Positions 7,954 through 16,587 of a stretch of 64,000 nt of DNA are shown here, in pieces. The stretch covers positions 101,559 to 165,558 of the forward strand of contig NZ_SMOD01000018.1 of assembly GCF_004353905.1 (NCBI RefSeq), given 5' to 3'. The notes under the pieces are model-generated. The model saw nothing but the letters and a program-made list of their open reading frames with translations. It searched no databases and was not told the DNA's origin. The translations under genes were made by a program, and so were the position numbers. The stretch's first letter is position 1; each line of letters begins with the position of its first letter. This DNA comes from Paraburkholderia guartelaensis. Its GTDB lineage: Bacteria; Pseudomonadota; Gammaproteobacteria; Burkholderiales; Burkholderiaceae.

Positions 7954-9035
7954 GAGCGTGTTCCGTTCGGCAAGGGCGTCGCGCTGGCCTGGGCCTCGTG
8001 CTTCGCAACCGGATTGAAGTCGTTCGTATAGACATCCTTAACGTTGACCTTGCCCTTCGGAATCTTGCCAGCCTGTTCGAGGATATCGATGTAGTACTGG
8101 ATGGGCGGCTCCGTGACCACGAGATCCTTCACGTAGGCGTAGCGTTCCACGAGCCGGACGTCGATGCCGAGCCGCTCGGCCGTTAGCTTGCGCGCCTCGT
8201 CGGGATGCGCATTGACCCAGTTGCCCGCCCTGGCGATGGCCGTGACGAAGTCGCGCACCGCCTGCGGGTGGGCGCGGGCGAACGCGCCATTCACGCTATA
8301 GGGCGCCATGCCGCCAAGACCGTGATCCTCGTCCCAGTCGCTCCACAGCTTGCGCAGTTGCGGGTCGGCCTCCGCCGATCCGGAAAACGGCGGATGAATG
8401 ATCGCGACATCCACGTTCTTCGTGACGAGCGCCTGCTCGGACTGATTGTCGGGCACGACCAGCCAGTTCACCTTCGAGACATTCACGCCGTGCTGCGCCA
8501 GATACTTCTTGGTAACGAATTCCGCGCACGCGCCGAAGCTGTTGAACGCTACCGTTTTTCCCTCGAAGTCCTTCGGCCCGAGAATGCCCGAATCCTTGCG
8601 CACGAAATACTTCATGTGCGGCGCGTCGGGCAGCGTTTCGCCGCCTGCGGAAATGACCTTGATATCGGCGCCGCTGGCAATCGCGGAAATAACGAGCGGC
8701 ACCATGCGCGTGCCGAAATCGATATCGCCGGTGCCTACGAGCGGGATGATCTGCGGCGCGGAGATCTTGCCGACATATTTGGGCCGCGTGCTCGTGTTGT
8801 CGAAATAGCCGAGCTTGTCGGCGAGATAGACCAGGTCGAAAGCGGGGTTGTCGGGGTACTTGAAATAGGTGATTTCCTGCTGCGCCGACGCTTGCGTGGT
8901 CGTGACAGACGCGTCTTGCGCCTGCTCACCATGCGGCTTGCAACCGCTTGCGAGAATCAGGGCCGCAGCCGCGCACGCGGCAAGCAGGGCGGTTCCGGCT
9001 GAGTGCCGGCGGATTTTCGAGGAGAACGCCTTCAT
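7950..9035 (-). CDS. ABC transporter substrate-binding lipoprotein (NMT1/SsuA-like), first gene of operon
   Basis: About 361 residues from the ATG ending at 9035, chosen because a lipoprotein signal follows directly (AALILASGC); upstream in-frame codons would bury the signal. The mature protein has the usual order for nitrate/sulfonate/taurine binding proteins: ITYFKYPDNPAFDLVYLADKL near the N-terminus, then GDIDFGTRMVPLVISAIASG and LGPKDFEGKTVAFNSFGACA. It should deliver its ligand to the permease encoded downstream. The operon runs binding protein, ATPase, permease, second binding protein, all overlapping. An inverted repeat lies in the promoter region upstream. Confidence 0.85.
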   Translation of the reverse strand: MKAFSSKIRRHSAGTALLAACAAAALILASGCKPHGEQAQDASVTTTQASAQQEITYFKYPDNPAFDLVYLADKLGYFDNTSTRPKYVGKISAPQIIPLVGTGDIDFGTRMVPLVISAIASGADIKVISAGGETLPDAPHMKYFVRKDSGILGPKDFEGKTVAFNSFGACAEFVTKKYLAQHGVNVSKVNWLVVPDNQSEQALVTKNVDVAIIHPPFSGSAEADPQLRKLWSDWDEDHGLGGMAPYSVNGAFARAHPQAVRDFVTAIARAGNWVNAHPDEARKLTAERLGIDVRLVERYAYVKDLVVTEPPIQYYIDILEQAGKIPKGKVNVKDVYTNDFNPVAKHEAQASATPLPNGTRS

Positions 9036-9089
9036 GAGCGGAGACTCGGCAACGAGCAGGGTAGGTGAGTGAATTGACGATGCTCGATG

Positions 9090-9158
9090 ATTGTCGATCT
9101 GCAACGATTCCAGGCAAACCAACGAATTATGATTTGCTTAGTTGTTCGTATCGACAAT
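9090..9158. promoter_or_regulatory. Inverted repeat ATTGTCGAT / ATCGACAAT upstream of the ABC operon
   Basis: In the 252-base gap before tssL, ATTGTCGAT (9090-9098) and its exact reverse complement ATCGACAAT (9150-9158) lie 60 bases apart centre to centre. The AT-rich sequence between them is a plausible promoter for the ABC operon. Two half-sites about six helical turns apart could support looping by a dimeric regulator. No regulator gene is adjacent, so this is a suggestion. Confidence 0.35.
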
Positions 9159-9287
9159 GCGTCAATTCGGCTACTTCTGCTGTTGCTTCGAAATATCCGC
9201 TGCTGCTGTGGTCCTGCTGCTTTTTGTTCGTGCCGTGCTGATCGAGTGCGAAAGGGGCGGGCTGCACGCCACGCCCTTTTCACACGC

Positions 9288-10070
9288 TCAAGGCAGCGAG
9301 ATCGTCAAATTCGCCGATTGCGGACCGAGCTTGATGAGTTGCGTATACGGCGCGAGCGTGTGCACCGTGTTGTCGCGCAGCCAGGTGCTGAGGCCGAGCC
9401 ACGCAAGCAGACCCACCAGCGCGAACACCGCGCCGATCGACCACAGCGGTACCTCGCGCTTGAGGCGGTGCGCAACCTGATCGGGCAGCGGCCAATGCGG
9501 CGCGAAGGGCGCGCGTTTGCCCTTGATATGCGCGATCTCGTCGCCAAGTCGCGCCGTGAGATAGGCGAGCTTTTCCGGTCCTTCGAGAATGTACTTGCCC
9601 TGGAAACCGAGCAGCAGGCACATATGGAAGACCTCGAGCGACTGCAGTCGCGGCGCGCCCTGTGCGCGGCATTCTTCGAGATACTGGAAGAACTTCTCGC
9701 CGGCGAGTTGCTCGCCGAAGAGCGCAAGCTGCAAGGGGCGGCGTTCCCACTCGGTGCGAATGCGGAACGACGATGCCAGTACCGATTCGTCGAGTGCGGC
9801 GCAGAACGCGAACTTGGCCGCGTACACGTCTTCGGCCGCGACGTTCAGCTTCTTCGCACCGCGCTCGAAATCGCCGAGAAACTGCTGCACGCGCGCGCCG
9901 AATTCGCTGGCGTCGCCCGGCTCGCGGCCGTTTTTCAACAGGAACAGCATGAAGAAGCCGTCGTAGAGCAAGTCGAGCAGCGAGCGTACCTGGTAAGCGG
10001 GCTCCGCGGCGGGCGAGGGGTGATTCACGGGCGGCGCTGCGTCGCCGAAAAGGGAAGGGGCGTTGCTCAT
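9288..10070 (-). CDS. tssL: T6SS inner-membrane protein TssL (DotU/IcmH-like)
   Basis: 260 residues. The cytoplasmic part matches the TssL/DotU fold: LLDLLYDGFFMLFLLKNG, then FCAALDESVLASSFRIRTEW and RPLQLALFGEQLAGEKFFQYL. One C-terminal transmembrane helix (near 217-237) is followed by a short periplasmic tail. There is no fused OmpA-like peptidoglycan-binding domain, so anchoring to the wall may come from the separate OmpA-family protein at 32888-33835. TssL forms the membrane complex with TssM and TssJ and contacts the baseplate through TssK. Its start overlaps the end of tssK by 4 bases. Confidence 0.96.
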   Translation of the reverse strand: MSNAPSLFGDAAPPVNHPSPAAEPAYQVRSLLDLLYDGFFMLFLLKNGREPGDASEFGARVQQFLGDFERGAKKLNVAAEDVYAAKFAFCAALDESVLASSFRIRTEWERRPLQLALFGEQLAGEKFFQYLEECRAQGAPRLQSLEVFHMCLLLGFQGKYILEGPEKLAYLTARLGDEIAHIKGKRAPFAPHWPLPDQVAHRLKREVPLWSIGAVFALVGLLAWLGLSTWLRDNTVHTLAPYTQLIKLGPQSANLTISLP

Positions 10071-11413
10071 GACGTCACCGCGATCAGTTCGAGTTTGAGA
10101 TCGTTGATGCCCGAGGGCGCGTAGACCATGGCCGACTGCGCCTGCACCATGCGCTCATAAAGCGCGCTGCGCGCCTCGAACGCGAAATAGCATGCGCCGG
10201 GCCGCACGGGAATGGCGGGCGGCACCTGGGGCGTATAGACGAGCCTCACGCCCGGCATGGCCGAGAGCACGAGCTTGTCAACGTCGTCGGGCGCGCCGAC
10301 CTTGAAGCGCGCCGGCACGGCTTCGACGAGATCGACGGCGGGCATGTCCGCCGAAACGGCGAGATAGAAGGTGGTCTTGTCGTCGATCTTGCCCGAATCG
10401 AGCCGGCCGATATGGAACGACGGACGCACTTCTTCGAGCGCAATGGCGAAGTACTGCGTGGAGATCACCGTTTCGAGCAGGTCGCGCAGAATCGTATCGA
10501 GGCGCGCAAAGCCGGGGCCGGGATCGTCGTGGCGGTACGCGGGCAGGTCGGCCAGCGCGTAGCCCTTGGAGAACGTCATGAGCTGGCCCGCGAGGCGCAG
10601 CAGCTCGTGAAAGAGCCGCTCGGGGTGAAGCGCCGCATGCTGATAGAGATGCGCGAGCGTGGCGAACGCGCCGCTTGCCGTATGCAGCAGCCAGAACGAG
10701 GCGATGTCGCCCGAACGGAACTCGATGATGTTCTTGGTCGGCTCGCGATGAAAGCCATAGAGCGCATTGACCTTGGCCTGCAGCGCGTCGATGAGCCGGC
10801 GCAGCCGCTGGTGCAGCAGCGGCGACGCTTCGATGGCGAGACTCGGCGGCACGAAGCTTTCGTCGACCTCGAATCCCGAAGTCGCAGTGCGCCGCACGCG
10901 TGCGACGGGCACCGAGAGCAACTGGTCGCGCGGCTCGCTGTGCGCGATCAGCTTGACGTTCGTTTTCAGGAACGTCACGTCGGCCTGCGCGGCGTCCGTG
11001 TAGTGATCGGCGACGCTCGCCTGCTCGCTCACGTAGCGCGTGACGAAGCCCTCGTTGCGATCGGGCGCGTAGTTCGTGCCGGTTTCGCGCATCTGGTGCA
11101 GCGCCAGGTAGAACGTGAATTCGTTGATGCCCTCGGGCAGCGTGTCGAGCGCCACGGGCGGCGGCAGGTCGTCGGCCTGCGGCGCGCTGTAGAGCGTGCC
11201 GTCCGGAAACACGAGCGCGAGTTCGCTCATGCGCAGCATGTTGCTGCCCAGTGCGTCGTGGTCGAGCCGCGCGGTGCGAACGCCCCAGTTGTACGGCGCA
11301 ATGGCCTGGATCGATTCGAAGAGGCGCGCTTCGTGGTAGGCGTCCTGCCGCTGGAAGTGCTGAGGCCTGAGGAACAGGCCTTCTCCCCAAAGCACTTTCG
11401 AGGAATAACTCAT
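10067..11413 (-). CDS. tssK: T6SS baseplate protein TssK
   Basis: 448 residues, the normal length. The N-terminus KVLWGEGLFLRPQHFQRQD is the strongest TssK signature, and the rest follows the family order, including LPEGINEFTFYLALHQM and the C-terminal LVYTPQVPPAIPVRPGACYF. TssK trimers link the baseplate (TssE, TssF, TssG, VgrG) to the TssJLM membrane complex on the cytoplasmic side. The gene is second in the minus-strand tssJ-tssK-tssL unit, overlaps tssL by 4 bases, and lies 114 bases from tssJ. Confidence 0.97.
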   Translation of the reverse strand: MSYSSKVLWGEGLFLRPQHFQRQDAYHEARLFESIQAIAPYNWGVRTARLDHDALGSNMLRMSELALVFPDGTLYSAPQADDLPPPVALDTLPEGINEFTFYLALHQMRETGTNYAPDRNEGFVTRYVSEQASVADHYTDAAQADVTFLKTNVKLIAHSEPRDQLLSVPVARVRRTATSGFEVDESFVPPSLAIEASPLLHQRLRRLIDALQAKVNALYGFHREPTKNIIEFRSGDIASFWLLHTASGAFATLAHLYQHAALHPERLFHELLRLAGQLMTFSKGYALADLPAYRHDDPGPGFARLDTILRDLLETVISTQYFAIALEEVRPSFHIGRLDSGKIDDKTTFYLAVSADMPAVDLVEAVPARFKVGAPDDVDKLVLSAMPGVRLVYTPQVPPAIPVRPGACYFAFEARSALYERMVQAQSAMVYAPSGINDLKLELIAVTS

Positions 11414-11527
11414 GTTAAATCGGCTATATGCGTGATTCGGCCCGTGCCGCTCGCGCCGGCGATCGGCGGACTGAAATTGTTAAATATCCCGCTTGCTCGT
11501 TACTCTGCCTGGTGCTTTGCCCTTTAT

Positions 11528-12142
11528 TCACCCGCAAGTCACCGACGAAAGCAGATTCAGCTGCTGCGGCGGTAATCCCTGGTCCGGCGAGATCACCGTG
11601 CCGCTCGTGACGGTCATTGCGCAGTTATGCAGGCCGACCATTATGCCGGATTTCTCGGATTTCGCAGGATCGAAGGCGAACTTCCAACGCTGCATGGCCG
11701 GATCGCGGAATAGGGCGACGATACCGAATGCCTGCGCCTCGCGTGAAACCTTTTCAGTGGCGTTATATCGCTGGCCCGGAATGAGCGTCACTTCCCGCAC
11801 GCCGAGCAGGTCGCTGCCCAGCGCGCTCTTTTCTTTTGCGGGGTCGGTGAACGTATCGAACGGCGCCTGCTGGAATGACGTAGGGTCCTTCAGCACGTAG
11901 AGCCGCACGACGAGCGCAAGCGGCTTGCGGTCGGTCGCCGCGTTGAGGTTTTGCGCCGCAAGCAGCGTGATACCGAGGTCGCGCGGGGGTTTCTGGCTGT
12001 CCGGCACGTCGGGCTTGCCGATGCCCGCGAGCTGCAAAGCCGCCGACGCCGCACTGCCGAGCGCCGGCACGGCCGCCGCGCAACCGGCGAGTTGCGTCGT
12101 GACGATGACAATCGATGCGAAACGAATAACACGCGCATTCAT
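11528..12142 (-). CDS. tssJ: T6SS outer-membrane lipoprotein TssJ
   Basis: 204 residues with a lipoprotein signal (VIVTTQLAGC). The body is a beta-sandwich with the TssJ pattern: LAAQNLNAATDRKPLALVVRLYVLKD, then FDTFTDPAKEKSALGSDLL and VTLIPGQRYN. TssJ is anchored in the outer membrane and binds the periplasmic C-terminus of TssM. It is first in its operon and divergent from the TPR lipoprotein gene, with a 354-base gap between them. The mature N-terminus is rich in alanine and longer than in short TssJ proteins. Confidence 0.93.
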   Translation of the reverse strand: MNARVIRFASIVIVTTQLAGCAAAVPALGSAASAALQLAGIGKPDVPDSQKPPRDLGITLLAAQNLNAATDRKPLALVVRLYVLKDPTSFQQAPFDTFTDPAKEKSALGSDLLGVREVTLIPGQRYNATEKVSREAQAFGIVALFRDPAMQRWKFAFDPAKSEKSGIMVGLHNCAMTVTSGTVISPDQGLPPQQLNLLSSVTCG

Positions 12143-12196
12143 TATGTGTTGGCCAGGCGTGAATGCCCGGAGTCCGTTAAGTGGTGATATGCGATC

Positions 12197-12212
12197 CGGA
12201 TAATGCTATCCG
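12197..12212. promoter_or_regulatory. Palindrome in the divergent tssJ / TPR-lipoprotein promoter region
   Basis: CGGATA (12197-12202), a 4-base spacer and TATCCG (12207-12212) form a perfect inverted repeat 55 bases before tssJ, inside the AT-richer 354-base gap 12143-12496. It could be an operator for the T6SS promoters or a small RNA hairpin. I see no gene in this gap. Confidence 0.3.
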
Positions 12213-12395
12213 CATAAAAGCGCATTTAACCCCGCTTGGCGCCGATAAGCGGTTGATTATTTGAGGCGGCAAACTTTTCCGGCTCGCTCGTGTTTTCAAT
12301 TGCACGAGTGAGAAATTCTTTCCTGTGTGAATTTCTTGTGGCAGTAAACCCCGCGTCAAAGAAGCTATTTAGTGTCGGCGCATTACATTAAGAAG

Positions 12396-12424
12396 TTGAA
12401 TTATCAAAATTTGGGCTGTACTAT
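12396..12424 (+). promoter_or_regulatory. Candidate sigma-70 promoter for the plus-strand T6SS operon
   Basis: TTGAAT (12396-12401), exactly 17 bases, then TACTAT (12419-12424) resemble -35 and -10 elements. Transcription would begin near 12431, about 65 bases before the TPR lipoprotein start. The surrounding sequence is clearly AT-rich against the genome average, as expected for a promoter or an H-NS-type target. No sigma-54 GG-GC pair was seen at this place. Confidence 0.5.
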
Positions 12425-12496
12425 ACCCGCGCGCTAGAGCTAAAGCAAAACTCTAGTTCCCTCCCATCGAATTAATAATTACACGTTGGTGAAAGA

Positions 12497-13183
12497 ATGA
12501 TAAACCGGGTCATTTCAAGGCTCTCCGGGGTGGTGCTGGCATGCGGGGTAATCGCGGGCTGCGCTACGCAGGACCATAATCTCGCGGCATCGCCAGACGC
12601 ATTCAACAAGGCGCTAGCCGACGCCGATACCGCGGCGAAGGGCGGCGATCAGGATCGCGCGATCGCGCTTTACCAGAAACTCGCTGCGGCAGATCCGACG
12701 CGCGAAGAACCGTGGTCGCGCATCGCGCAGATCCAGTTCCAGCAGCAACACTATGGACAGGCCATCGTGGCGGCTCAGGAAGCGCTGCAGCGCGATCAGA
12801 CCGATCGCGCTGCGAAGAGCGTGCTGGCCGTGGCCGGGTTGCGCGTCGCGACGCAGTCGCTCGGCGAACTGCGCCAGGATGCCTCGCTGCAGGGCGACGC
12901 GAAGTCCGATGCGCAGGCGCTCGCGAAGCAGTTGCGCGACACGCTCGGCGAAGATTCGCTGTTCCCGCCCGAGCAGGCGGATAAGCCCGCGCCGAAGAAG
13001 CGCCGCATCGTTCGCCATGTGCAGAAGCCGGCAGCGAAGCCCGTTGAAACGGCCGAGGCCACGCCGGCTGCACCGTCAGCGCCCGCTGCCCCCGCGGCTG
13101 CGGCTCCTGCGCCTGCTAAAGCGGCGCCGGCCAAAGCGGCTGCAAGCGGTGGCGCGTCCGATCCGTTTAGCGCACTGCGCTGA
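12497..13183 (+). CDS. TPR-containing lipoprotein at the head of the T6SS operon
   Basis: 228 residues. A lipoprotein signal ends GVIAGC. Two or three TPR-like helix pairs follow (ADTAAKGGDQDRAIALYQKL and AQIQFQQQHYGQAIVAAQEA). The C-terminal third is a Lys, Ala and Pro-rich linker (about residues 160-225), which looks periplasmic and flexible. It is the first gene of the long plus-strand T6SS operon, 60 bases before tssB. A lipoprotein with TPR repeats at this place recurs in Burkholderia T6SS loci. Its job is not established; a role in assembling or positioning the membrane complex is inference. Confidence 0.75.
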   Translation: MINRVISRLSGVVLACGVIAGCATQDHNLAASPDAFNKALADADTAAKGGDQDRAIALYQKLAAADPTREEPWSRIAQIQFQQQHYGQAIVAAQEALQRDQTDRAAKSVLAVAGLRVATQSLGELRQDASLQGDAKSDAQALAKQLRDTLGEDSLFPPEQADKPAPKKRRIVRHVQKPAAKPVETAEATPAAPSAPAAPAAAAPAPAKAAPAKAAASGGASDPFSALR

Positions 13184-13243
13184 ACCGCGTGGCGGTGAAT
13201 TGCTGACAACAGGTCTTGAACGACTCGAACAGGGGAGCCCTCG

Positions 13244-13798
13244 ATGGCCAAGAAAGAAAGTATTCAGAAGCGCTTGCAGAAAGTGCGGCCGCCGCGCGTC
13301 CAGTTGACGTACGAAGTCGAACTCGGCGATGCGATTGAGGTGAAGGAACTGCCGTTCGTAGTCGGCGTGATGGGCGATCTCGCGGGTCAGTCGGAAGTCG
13401 AACAGCCGCGTCTGCGTGACCGCAAGTTCGTCAATATCGACCGCGACAATTTCGACGACGTCATGAAGGGCATCGAGCCGCGCGCGGCGTTCCAGGTCGA
13501 GAACCGCTTGAGCGAAGCGGGCGGCAAGTTCGCCGTGGACTTGCGCTTTCATTCGATGGCCGACTTCAATCCCGACGAAGTCGTCGCACAGATCGAGCCG
13601 CTGCGCCGTCTGCTCGAGGCGCGCTCGAAGCTCGCGGACCTGCGCAACAAGCTCGCCGGCAACGACAAGCTCGAAGACCTGCTGAGCGAGGTGCTGGCCA
13701 ACACGCAGCAGCTGCAGGCGCTCGCGGGCAACACGGGTGCCGCCGGCGAAGCGGAGCGTGGCGAGCGCAACGAATCCAGCGACAGCAACGATCAATAA
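13244..13798 (+). CDS. tssB: T6SS contractile sheath small subunit TssB (VipA-like)
   Basis: 184 residues. Family motifs are clear: the N-terminus carries IQKRLQKVRPPRVQLTYEVE, followed by KELPFVVGVMGDLAG and DRKFVNIDRDNFDDVMKGI. The C-terminal helices (LLEARSKLADLRNKLAGNDK) include the region that pairs with TssC. TssB and TssC form the heterodimers that build the cytoplasmic contractile sheath around the Hcp tube. A GGGGAG ribosome site precedes the ATG, and tssC starts 18 bases after the stop. Confidence 0.97.
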   Translation: MAKKESIQKRLQKVRPPRVQLTYEVELGDAIEVKELPFVVGVMGDLAGQSEVEQPRLRDRKFVNIDRDNFDDVMKGIEPRAAFQVENRLSEAGGKFAVDLRFHSMADFNPDEVVAQIEPLRRLLEARSKLADLRNKLAGNDKLEDLLSEVLANTQQLQALAGNTGAAGEAERGERNESSDSNDQ

Positions 13799-13816
13799 GC
13801 GCCTGGGGAGATCGAC

Positions 13817-15310
13817 ATGAATCAGCAAACTGGCGCAGTTCGCGCACCGGCCCTGGAAGAAGCCCAGGCCGCGCCCTCGTTGCTCGACGAGATCGTCGAA
13901 AAGAGCAAGGTGGCCAAATCCGAATCCGAGCACGCGCGCGCGAAAGACCTTATCGGCGAGCTCGTGCATCAGGTGCTGGACGGCACCGTGATCGTCTCGA
14001 ACAATCTGTCCGCGACGATCGATGCTCGCGTGGCCGAACTCGACCGCCTGATCTCGGCGCAGTTGAGCGCCGTGATGCACGCGCCGGAATTCCAGCGGCT
14101 GGAAGGCACGTGGCGCGGCCTCGATTACCTGTGCAAAGAGAGCAATACCGGCTCGACCATCAAGATCAAGGCGCTGCATGCGCCCAAGCGCGACGTCGTG
14201 CGTGACTTCAAGACCGCCGTCGAATTCGACCAGAGCGCGCTCTTCAAGAAGATCTACGAAGAAGAGTTCGGCACGTTCGGCGGGGCGCCCTTCGGTGCGC
14301 TGATTGGCGACTACGAAGTGACGCGCCAGCCGGAAGACATGTATTTCATCGAGCAGATGTCGCACGTTGCGGCGGCGGCGCATGCGCCGTTCGTCGCATC
14401 GGCCTCGCCGGAACTGCTCGGCCTCGAGTCGTTCGCCGATCTCGGCAAGCCGCGCGATCTCGGCAAGGTATTCGACACCGTCGAATACACGAAGTGGAAG
14501 TCGTTCCGTGACGCGGAAGATTCGCGCTACGTGGGGCTCACGCTGCCGCGCTTTCTCGGTCGCCTGCCGTTCAATCCGAAGGATGGCGCGACGGCCGAAG
14601 GCTTCAATTTCGTCGAAGACGTGGACGGCACCGATCACGCCAAATACCTGTGGTGTAACGCGGCATGGGCCTTTGCGGCGCGCCTGACCGCTGCGTTCGA
14701 CGACTTCGGCTGGTGCGCGGCGATTCGCGGCGTGGAAGGCGGCGGCCTCGTGGAAGACCTGCCCACGCACACCTTCAAGACCGACGACGGCGAAATCGCG
14801 CTGAAATGCCCGACCGAAATCGCCATCACGGATCGGCGCGAAAAAGAACTGAGCGACCTCGGTTTCATTCCGCTCGTCCATTGCAAAAACTCGGACTACG
14901 CTGCGTTCTTTGCCGCACAGTCAGTGCAGAAGCCCAAAAAATATAGTACCGACAACGCGAATGCGAACGCCGTGCTTTCGGCGCAGCTGCAATACATCTT
15001 CTCGGTGTCGCGCGTGGCGCACTATCTGAAGGCGATGATGCGCGACAAGATCGGCAGCTTCGCGTCCGCACAGAACGTCGAAGTGTTCCTGAATCGCTGG
15101 ATTTCGCAGTACGTGCTGCTCGACGACAACGCCTCGCAGGAGCAAAAGGCGCAGTTTCCGTTGCGCGAGGCGTCGATCCAGGTCAGCGAGATTCCAGGCA
15201 AGCCGGGTTCGTACCGGTCGGTCGCGTTCCTGCGGCCGCACTTCCAGCTTGACGAACTGTCGATTTCGCTGCGGCTCGTGGCGGATCTGCCGAAACCCGC
15301 TAATTCGTAA
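13817..15310 (+). CDS. tssC: T6SS contractile sheath large subunit TssC (VipB-like)
   Basis: 497 residues, full length. Typical stretches include APEFQRLEGTWRGLDYLC, FGALIGDYEVTRQPEDM, FDTVEYTKWKSFRDAEDSRY and RLPFNPKDGATAEGFNF. The C-terminal half carries SVSRVAHYLKAMMRDKIGSF and the final LRPHFQLDELSISLRLVADL, which packs in the sheath handshake. TssC forms the sheath with TssB and carries the ClpV-recognised surface when contracted. GGGGAG precedes the start. Confidence 0.98.
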   Translation: MNQQTGAVRAPALEEAQAAPSLLDEIVEKSKVAKSESEHARAKDLIGELVHQVLDGTVIVSNNLSATIDARVAELDRLISAQLSAVMHAPEFQRLEGTWRGLDYLCKESNTGSTIKIKALHAPKRDVVRDFKTAVEFDQSALFKKIYEEEFGTFGGAPFGALIGDYEVTRQPEDMYFIEQMSHVAAAAHAPFVASASPELLGLESFADLGKPRDLGKVFDTVEYTKWKSFRDAEDSRYVGLTLPRFLGRLPFNPKDGATAEGFNFVEDVDGTDHAKYLWCNAAWAFAARLTAAFDDFGWCAAIRGVEGGGLVEDLPTHTFKTDDGEIALKCPTEIAITDRREKELSDLGFIPLVHCKNSDYAAFFAAQSVQKPKKYSTDNANANAVLSAQLQYIFSVSRVAHYLKAMMRDKIGSFASAQNVEVFLNRWISQYVLLDDNASQEQKAQFPLREASIQVSEIPGKPGSYRSVAFLRPHFQLDELSISLRLVADLPKPANS

Positions 15311-15382
15311 AGCCGCGCAAGCGTGCGAATGAGTTGAGCCGGAGCGGTCCGTCGTTCATCCACGGATCGTTCCGGGAAGCAA

Positions 15383-15402
15383 CCCGGGGCATCGCCCTCG
15401 GG
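15383..15402 (+). promoter_or_regulatory. Hairpin in the tssC-hcp spacer
   Basis: Within the 142-base gap between tssC and hcp, CCCGGGG (15383-15389) pairs with CCCTCGGG (15395-15402) with a single bulge and a 5-base loop. No U-tract follows, so it is more likely an RNA-stability or processing element than a terminator. It could help hcp mRNA accumulate above the rest of the operon. This is inference from position. Confidence 0.3.
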
Positions 15403-15452
15403 CCCGCGTTAGCAAACTACCGTAAACCCCCACTCTGGGGAGTCGAGGCGTT

Positions 15453-15956
15453 ATGAAGGACATCTATCTAAAATTCGGCAATCCGGCCATTAAGGGCGAG
15501 TCGCAGGACAAGGACCATGCCGGCTGGATCGAAATCGATTCGTGGAATCACTCGATTCTGCAGCCGCGTTCGGCAACGGCCTCGACGGCGGGCGGTCATA
15601 CGGTCGAGCGTTGCGAGCATGCCGACATGCGCTTCCTGAAGGACATCGACGTCGTGAGCCCGCTGCTTTATCAGCACGCTTCGGGCGGCACCACCTTCGA
15701 CGAAGTCACGATCGACTTCATGCGCTCGGACGGCGAGGGTAACCGTATCAAGTACCTCGAAATCAAGCTCAAATACGTGATCATCTCCAGCATCACGCCG
15801 GAAGTGGTCGGCGAAGGGCTGCCCACGGAGCAGTTCTCGCTGAAGTATGCGGCCGTGCAGTGGAAGTACACGCAGCAGAAGATCGGCGGCAACCAGGGCG
15901 GCAATGCGCAAGGCGCATGGAGCCTCACGAAGAACGACAAGACCTACGCGGTCTGA
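15453..15956 (+). CDS. hcp: T6SS tube protein Hcp (TssD)
   Basis: 167 residues. MKDIYLKFGNPAIKGESQDK at the start and GWIEIDSWNHSILQPRSATA are typical Hcp sequences, as are KDIDVVSPLLYQHASGG and IKLKYVIISSITPEVVGEG. Hcp hexamers stack into the tube that is pushed out of the cell and carry small effectors in their lumen. There is no C-terminal extension, so this is a structural Hcp and not an evolved effector. GGGGAG lies 14 bases before the ATG. Confidence 0.98.
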   Translation: MKDIYLKFGNPAIKGESQDKDHAGWIEIDSWNHSILQPRSATASTAGGHTVERCEHADMRFLKDIDVVSPLLYQHASGGTTFDEVTIDFMRSDGEGNRIKYLEIKLKYVIISSITPEVVGEGLPTEQFSLKYAAVQWKYTQQKIGGNQGGNAQGAWSLTKNDKTYAV

Positions 15957-16037
15957 CGCGGCGTGCGCAGGCGGCGCGCGCGATCGCGTGCACTGCCTGC
16001 GCCTGTTTCATCTGGCTGACCGACTCTATTTGAACCG

Positions 16038-16517
16038 ATGAAGCGTTTCGAGCCAGGACTGCTTGACAAGCTCTTCGACGACGATCCGCATTCGCCGGCA
16101 CCGGCGGCAGTGCGGCAGTTTTCGATCGAAGAACTCAAGGCGACCGTTGCGCGCGATCTGGAGTCGATCCTGAACTCGCGCATTGCGTTCACCGAGCACG
16201 AACTCGCGATGTTGCCCGAGTGCCGCCGTTCGATCCTGACCTACGGGCTGAACGATTTCGCGGGCTTGAGCCTTGCGAGCCATTACGATCGCGCATTCAT
16301 CTGCAAGTCGATCCAGCAGGCAATCGAGCGGCACGAACCGCGATTGCAGCGCGTAACGGTGACGCTCGAACTGAACGAGCGCTCGACCAACGCACTGTAC
16401 TTCGCGATTCAGGCGTTGCTGGTGGTGCATCCGGCGCAAGAGCCGGTGAGTTTCGACGCGATGCTGCAGCCTTCGACGCTGCAGTATTCGGTCACGCGCG
16501 CACGCGCAAAAGCATGA
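16038..16517 (+). CDS. tssE: T6SS baseplate protein TssE (gp25-like)
   Basis: 159 residues. The gp25/lysozyme-like fold is recognised by FEPGLLDKLFDDDP, LKATVARDLESILNSRIAF and LTYGLNDFAGLSL, and by QQAIERHEPRLQRVTVTLEL with the conserved EPRL core. TssE lies in the baseplate wedge and nucleates sheath polymerisation with TssF, TssG and TssK. The gene lies 81 bases after hcp and 70 bases before tssF. Confidence 0.96.
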   Translation: MKRFEPGLLDKLFDDDPHSPAPAAVRQFSIEELKATVARDLESILNSRIAFTEHELAMLPECRRSILTYGLNDFAGLSLASHYDRAFICKSIQQAIERHEPRLQRVTVTLELNERSTNALYFAIQALLVVHPAQEPVSFDAMLQPSTLQYSVTRARAKA

Positions 16518-16587
16518 CGCAGCCGCGACCGGCGGCGCGCGACATGGCATGAAACAAAGGTAGTTTTGGGGGGGCGGGAGCGTACCG

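Noticed and set aside
13076..14881. 601-residue open frame opposite tssB and tssC
   Set aside because: tssB and tssC are unmistakable on the plus strand, and the antisense reading shows only compositional bias.
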